Part shown: in pieces, positions 58,953 through 64,000 of the stretch
Layout: each line of letters begins with the position of its first letter
Position numbering within the stretch: position 1 is the stretch's first letter
DNA from: Elgaria multicarinata webbii
Taxonomy: Eukaryota; Chordata; Lepidosauria; Squamata; Anguidae
Direction: 5' to 3'
Assembly (NCBI RefSeq): GCF_023053635.1
Contig: NC_086183.1
Location: forward strand, 30,051,501-30,115,500
Length of the DNA stretch: 64,000 bases
Program-made: the position numbers and the translations under genes
Notes under the pieces: generated by a model
Told to the model about the DNA's origin: nothing
Database searches by the model: none
Seen by the model: only the letters and a program-made list of their open reading frames with translations

Positions 58953-59134
58953 CTGCTGCAGGAGCCCTGCCCTCCTGACCAGATACAAAAGAGGGCAGGG
59001 CTCCTGCAGCTTTAATGGTTGTTATGAAGAGGGAATTTCACCAGGTGCTGCATGCCTACAAATAACACCTGCTGAAATTCCCCTTTCAACACAACTGTTA
59101 AAGATACGGTCCTCCTTTTCATAGGGTCACCCTA
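58953..59134. mobile_element. Foldback MITE family A copy 8, truncated
   Basis: Only the centre and right arm remain, ending in gggtcacccta. Confidence 0.88.
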
Positions 59135-59509
59135 GATTAAGGAAAAAGATGGGGAAAGTGGTAAGCAAACATGGGAGGGGCACAAGTTGATGACATCATT
59201 GCCTGGAAACCCCACCACCACCACCATACATTTCCATGAATGACGCAGAGCAATGAGCTTCGAACGTACGCACCCAGAGACTCCCTCAACATTAAAGAAA
59301 ACTTTCCCTTTCGCTAAGGAGTATTAACACTTATCAAGTCTCTGACCAATTAATCTGTTAGGCAAAACCACAGCAACAACACGCCCTTTCTTGCCAATCA
59401 AGGCAGCAAAAAACAATAATAAGATCAAGATATCACTGATTTTTATGTTTATTTTTCAATTATTATTTGAGTAGTAATTTGCTGGAAGTTTTAAAGAGGT
59501 GGGTCAATT

Positions 59510-59542
59510 CTGTAAGGAAGGAAGGAAGGAAGGAAGGAAGGA
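59510..59542. repeat. (GGAA)n tract
   Basis: About seven GGAA/GAAG units. Confidence 0.9.
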
Positions 59543-59623
59543 GAGAATATTGTACCTAGTTAGTATAAACAGAACGGTATGAAAGCAAAGCCCTGCTTTT
59601 GAGACATGGATTGAATTTTTATG

Positions 59624-59911
59624 CCAAGGAGGTTCGCTTGGCACCTACATTATATGCTTTTAGACGCCAGGAGAAGACCTTTTTATTCTCCCAGCATTTT
59701 AACAGTCTATAAATAAATTATAACTGGTGTTTTAAATGTGTAATTTTGCATTGCTGCTGTTTTTATCTGGTTGAGCTTTTATATTGTATTTTGTACTATG
59801 GTTTTATACTGTTGTTTTATACTTTGAATGTTTTTAATTTTTGTGAACCGCCCAGAGAGCTCCGGCTATTGGGCGGTATAGAAATGTAATAAATAAATAA
59901 ATAAATAAATA
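59624..59911 (+). mobile_element. L2-clade LINE 3' tail
   Basis: Starts aaggaggttcgcttggcacc, almost identical to the 3' part of 12125-12816. It ends attgggcggtatagaaatgt and TAAA. Confidence 0.92.
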
Positions 59912-60287
59912 TTGTGGCTGGAGGGAATGAGTTCAGGGTGGGAAGAGAATCTCCTTCCATTCTCAGGGAACTGATTTCACCATTAGCTTCTATTCCCACC
60001 TTACACGTGCTTTTCTTTGCACAAGAGTAGTCCCAATGACCTTTTGTGGCCACATTCACTTGGTACAAATGCTAGCCCTCTGAATCAGCCAAACATGTGA
60101 GCCATCACATGATCACGGGCGGCTGATGGGAAAAGTGCCATTTCAAATCGCGGGGCTCGCTCCTAGCTGTGCCTGTGATCTAATAAGGCCAAACAAGACA
60201 TGACAAGAGCTGTGAATAGGATCTGCCGCGGCTGTTGTTGGCTTAAAAAACAGAACAGAACAAAACAAAACTTAAATTGCAGCTGCC

Positions 60288-60592
60288 TAGGGCGAACGCA
60301 TGAAAAAGAGGACCGGGCTCCTGTGTCTTTAATAGTTGTATAGAAAAGGAAATTTCAGCAGGTGTCATTTGTAGGCATGCAGCACCTGGTGAAATTCCCT
60401 CTTCATCACAACAGTGAAAGCTGCAGGAGCCCTGCCCACCCTAGACAGGGCTTCTGCAGCTTTCACTGTTGTGATGAGGAGGGAATTTCACCAGGTGCTG
60501 CATGCAAACAAACGACACTTGCTGAAAATCGCTTGTCTGTACAACTGTTAAAGATCCAGGAGCCCGGTCCTCCTTTCCATAGAGTCACCCTA
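60288..60592. mobile_element. Foldback MITE family A copy 9
   Basis: 305 bp with a slightly shortened centre. No clear target duplication remains. Confidence 0.88.
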
Positions 60593-60721
60593 GGTAACAT
60601 ATACATCTTTGAAATAAATAATAGGACAAAATGTCCATGGGGGAACCAGCCCTATCCTCCTCCTTAAAGGAGACATTTGGTCTCTCCTACAGGAAAGTAT
60701 TGCAAAATCCAGTGACGGTGG

Positions 60722-60772
60722 TCCTCCACCTCCTCCTCCTCCTCCTCCTCCTCCTCCTCCTCCTCCTCCTCC
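60722..60772. repeat. (CCT)n tract
   Basis: About 16 CTC/CCT units. This gives the artefactual glycine-rich and arginine-rich frames on the other strand. Confidence 0.95.
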
Positions 60773-61136
60773 AAATGATAGGCTCTGAGCCAGCAAACGT
60801 GGCTGACTCAATCCGCTCACTGGAGCCAGCTGGCAGAATCGGTGGCACTCCAGTTGCTAGACAAACAACGCTGTTGTGCAGCCAGCCCCTGAGCAATGGC
60901 GTTCCAGGAGGATGAATCAAAATGTGATCGCCTGGCAGCCAAGAATGAACACTTGTGTGCTTGCACCATGTAGACCTCGCTTCTTTGATCTGGTACTTGC
61001 GGAATGGGCAGGCGTCTCTGGAAACCAAGGCCAGCTCAATCATGCAGATCCTAGCAAGGGGGTGGTGGAAACAGTAGTGAGGTGTTGGAGGACAGAGCGA
61101 TGGGCGCCCTGTGGCCGGCCTGCTGCCCTCAGGTGC

Positions 61137-61613
61137 AATTCAAGAAGGACGCAGACAAGCTGGAGCAGGGGTCTGGAAACAAAGCCCTATGAAGAGAGAC
61201 TGAAAGAACTGGGCAGGTTTAGCCTGGAGAAGAGAAGATTGAGAGGAGACATGAGAGCACTCTTCAAATACTTGAAAGGTTGGCACACAGAGGAGGGCCA
61301 GGATCTCTTCTCGATCCTCCCAGAGTGCAGGACATGGAATCATGGGCTCAAGTTATAGGGAACCAGATTCTGGCTGGACATCAGGAAAAACTTCCTTACT
61401 GTTAGAGCAGTACGACAATGGAATCAGTTACCTAGGGAGGTGGTGGGCTCTCCCACACTAGAGGCCTTCAAGAGGCAGCTGGACAAGCATCTGTTGGGGA
61501 TGCTTTAGGGTGGATTCCTGCATTGAGCAGGGGGTTGGACTCGATGGCCATGCAGGCCCCTTCCAACTCTGCTATTCTATGTTTCTATGATTCTATGATT
61601 CTATGATTCTAGA
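61137..61613 (+). mobile_element. CR1 LINE 3' end
   Basis: Plus-strand CR1 end with an internal deletion near 61170 ([20 protein letters not shown] follows). The tail has several ctatgattctatgattctat repeats. Confidence 0.94.
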
Positions 61614-61944
61614 AGACTCTGTCCCCATTGCCAGCATTGATCTAAACATCAGCTGCCAGTCTGGTCTATTTCTGCAGGGTCGGTGGCCAAGGTTGGCAAG
61701 GTCGGGCGTTTGCCGAGGGCCCCTGGGCGTGCCCCTCCTCTTCCCCATGGCAACTTGGTTGTTCTCCCGCCTCTTGCTCTGGCCCAGACAATGGTGGGGT
61801 GGGGAGGAGCAGCAGCAGAAGCCCCCGTCCTCCTTGCCCACTGGCTCTCTGTCTGTCAACTAAGCAAACGGCAGCAATGATGAGAAAGAGGAGAAGAAGC
61901 CAGAGCAGCGGGCGACAATGGTGGTGAGGAGGTACCAGTTGCCA

Positions 61945-62010
61945 TTGGCTTTTTTGCCTTATTCACCGTGGTTAAAGCCATGGTTTGAGGTGTCTTCTGA
62001 ACAGGGCCAT
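61945..62010. repeat. Half copy of MITE family D
   Basis: cttattcaccgtggttaaag followed by gtttgaggtgtcttctgaac. Confidence 0.5.
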
Positions 62011-63065
62011 TGAGAGCCTTCTCCTCCATCAGTCTGTCCAATCCCAGGTTGCTGGCAGTTTGAAATTGCTTGTAGTTCCCTCCTCTGACCAGCAGCCCTG
62101 TGGGTGCAGTGAGCAGGGAATTGATGCCTAAACTGGAGCTCTGTGGGACCTATTGCATTTGGGGGAGAAAGTCAAACGCGTCCGTTGGCCAAACCCTGTG
62201 ATCAGGGGTCAGTTTAGCACTCGCCCCAAGTGGGATGCCCCTGACCACGCCTTGTAACTTCCTCACGTATAAGACCTTGGCTGCCGTTCATGCAGGGAAA
62301 AGAGAATTTCAACATGACCCATACTTTCTGGGAAGTCAATTATATTGAAATCTGGGACAAAATTGGGCTTCGTTACTGGCTCTCTGCCTCTGCCCCCAGC
62401 TGCCATTTTGCTTGGTTCAGACTTAAGAGTGCTTCAGCCCACCGTCTCTCAACCAAGGCCTCTTTTAAAATGAAAAAGAACCCCAGTTGCCTTCTCTCTG
62501 TCCTTTCCTGATGCAATCGCAAGCCGCTTTCAAGCTACCTAGATTGGCCTTGGATCCCTCAGTTATCCAGGGCACTTCAGGTTCACGGGTGGTGATGGGG
62601 TCGGGTGGTGGGGAGGGAGGGAGGAGGGAGGGGAAGTATACATAATCCCCCCTTGCCCTGGCTAACTCTCTCGACAAAGAGCTCAGAGCCCACCCAATGA
62701 GAGAGGCTAAGAAACGGTCACACCGGGCTTCAGCAACCAGGCTGCCACCTTCCCATCTCCATAGTAACGTCGCTCAGGAACTCCAGCAGCATCACCAGGA
62801 GAGATGTGGGAGGTGGTCCTCCCTTCCCCAGACATAAAGGAGAGAAGCCACCAGGTCTGCGCAGCTGTTTATGATCCACAAAGCCAAGCACAGACCACCG
62901 GCCGTGTTTGCCAGCCTAGCAGGAGCGTCGCTCGCTTCTTCCTAACGTCTCCTCCAGCTCATTTTGCCAAACAGGCAGCAAAACCAGGAAGTTGAACAGG
63001 TGTCTGATGGACCTTGGGGTGGGGGTGGGGGACAGTCTGCTTTCAGCTTAGCTGGGCCACAGCTT
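62011..63065. other. Stretch without a recognised gene
   Basis: About 1 kb of mostly non-repetitive, moderately GC-rich DNA. No splice-consistent exon recognised. Confidence 0.4.
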
Positions 63066-63069
63066 GTGC

Positions 63070-63395
63070 AAAGTTAAATTATGGAACTTCCTACCACAAG
63101 ATGTTGTGAGGGCCGCCAATTTGGATGGCTTTAAAAGGGGGTTGGATAAATTCCTGGAGGCGAAGGCTATCCATGGCTACTAGCCCTGAGGGTTGTGTGC
63201 TACCTCCAGTATTCGAGGCAGTAAGCCTGTGTGCACCAGTTGCTGGGGAACATGGGTGGGAGGGTGCGGTTGCACCATGTCCTGCTTGTTCATCCCTGGC
63301 CGATGGCTGGTTGGCCACTGTGTGAACAGAGTGCTGGACTGGATGGACCCTTGGTCTGATCCAGCATCAGGGCACTTCTGATGTTCTTATCTTCT
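63070..63395 (+). mobile_element. CR1-like LINE 3' end
   Basis: ORF end remnant (attatggaacttcctaccac, then gttggataaattcctggagg) followed by the 3'UTR and tail tggacccttggtctgatcca. This is the fullest copy of this family in the window. Confidence 0.85.
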
Positions 63396-63905
63396 TAAAC
63401 CCATAAGAAGTTGACATTAAGGCCCAGCATTGATGCCAGCATAGCCAAAGTCTTTGTTTGGGTAGTTGGCATGCAGTCTGAAGGTTGTTTTCACAAGGGA
63501 TGCGTCGTGTGTGTGTGTGTGTTGCACTTCCTAACTTTGACTTAAAATCAAATGTCAAAACCTGACATGCCTAGGATGTACCTTTAGTATAAAACTGGCT
63601 CTCTTCTGCTAGTTGGGTATGCCAAATTTCTTATCAGCTCTGCGCCTTTGCTTATATTATAACAGCAGCAAAAGCCTGGCACACAGAAATGTATCCAGCG
63701 AAGCTTTTCTTTCTGGAGCTGGAGATAAAATGAAGGGGGAAGCATCCAGCATCCACTTCAGCTCTGAGCGTCAGGCTGCTGCTGTTAAAGGCAGTAAGAA
63801 AACTGCCAGTCCTATCTGCGCTTGTATTCTGTAACGTCAGCTGCATCGACAAATACTTTCTTAGCATTGCTTGTAAAAAGAAAAATGCTGTAAGAGGGCC
63901 TTTAA
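63396..63905. other. Stretch without a recognised gene
   Basis: Includes a short GT repeat (about 63507-63522). The remainder looks single-copy. Confidence 0.4.
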
Positions 63906-63907
63906 CA

Positions 63908-63990
63908 ACGTGGTGCCCTCCAGGTGCATTTGCTGGCTAAGGCTGATGGGAGTTGTAGTACAAAATATCTGGAGGGCACCAGGTTGCCTA
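63908..63990. repeat. hAT-MITE-like inverted repeat
   Basis: gtggtgccctccaggtgcat faces atctggagggcaccaggttg. Confidence 0.6.
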
Positions 63991-64000
63991 CCTCTGAGGA

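Noticed and set aside
50369-60592. Repeated palindromes as a CRISPR-like or regulatory array
   Set aside because: Copies are irregularly spaced and have individual 8-bp target duplications, so they are transposons.
60590-60820. Glycine-rich protein on the minus strand
   Set aside because: It is the translation of a (CCT)n/(GGA)n microsatellite.

Overview
This is nuclear DNA from a vertebrate, almost certainly a squamate reptile. Three spliced host genes sit in a dense bed of interspersed repeats. The repeats argue for a squamate: RTE-BovB LINE 3' ends, a SPIN hAT transposon, Sauria-type tRNA SINEs, many short CR1 and L2-clade LINE tails, and a large set of palindromic hAT-type MITEs. I recognise no retrovirus, LTR element, bacterial gene or CRISPR array.

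Host genes. (1) An intact replacement histone H3.3 gene lies on the minus strand, with coding exons at 14043-13916, 13622-13469 and 11767-11639. Two candidate untranslated first exons lie in or beside a CpG island at 17.98-18.69 kb. (2) Selenoprotein W (SELENOW) lies on the minus strand, coding from 33887 to about 28401. It has five short coding exons, an in-frame UGA (Sec) in a 25-nt microexon, a convincing SECIS element at about 27000-26949 and a poly(A) signal at 26449-26444. (3) A two-exon NK2-class homeobox gene of the NKX2-1/NKX2-4 type lies on the plus strand (44426-44684 and 49554-50056). It is divergent, short (253 aa) and has no TN domain at its N-terminus.

Layout. 0-11 kb: CR1, hAT, BovB and L2 debris. 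11.0-18.7 kb: H3.3 and its promoter island. 18.7-26.4 kb: CR1 and L2 fragments, including an internally deleted L2. 26.4-34.4 kb: SELENOW, its introns carrying MITEs and SINEs. 34.5-44.1 kb: LINE 3' ends, a minisatellite beside the SELENOW promoter, a 1.5-kb L2 and a SPIN element. 44.2-50.1 kb: the homeobox gene, whose intron holds a 1.3-kb hAT with internal tandem repeats and a BovB end. 50-64 kb: almost entirely MITEs, CR1/L2 tails and low-complexity DNA.

The three genes do not form one pathway. They are a chromatin housekeeping gene, a small redox selenoprotein and a developmental transcription factor. From general knowledge, SELENOW lies near CRX and in the same broad arm region as FOXA3 on human 19q13. 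An NKX2-1/2-4 relative next to SELENOW could therefore be the third ohnologue of the NKX2-FOXA-OTX paralogon, absent from mammals. That is inference. The most notable repeat finding is a set of foldback MITE families with 8-bp target duplications. The best one has about 320-bp near-palindromic copies at nine sites.
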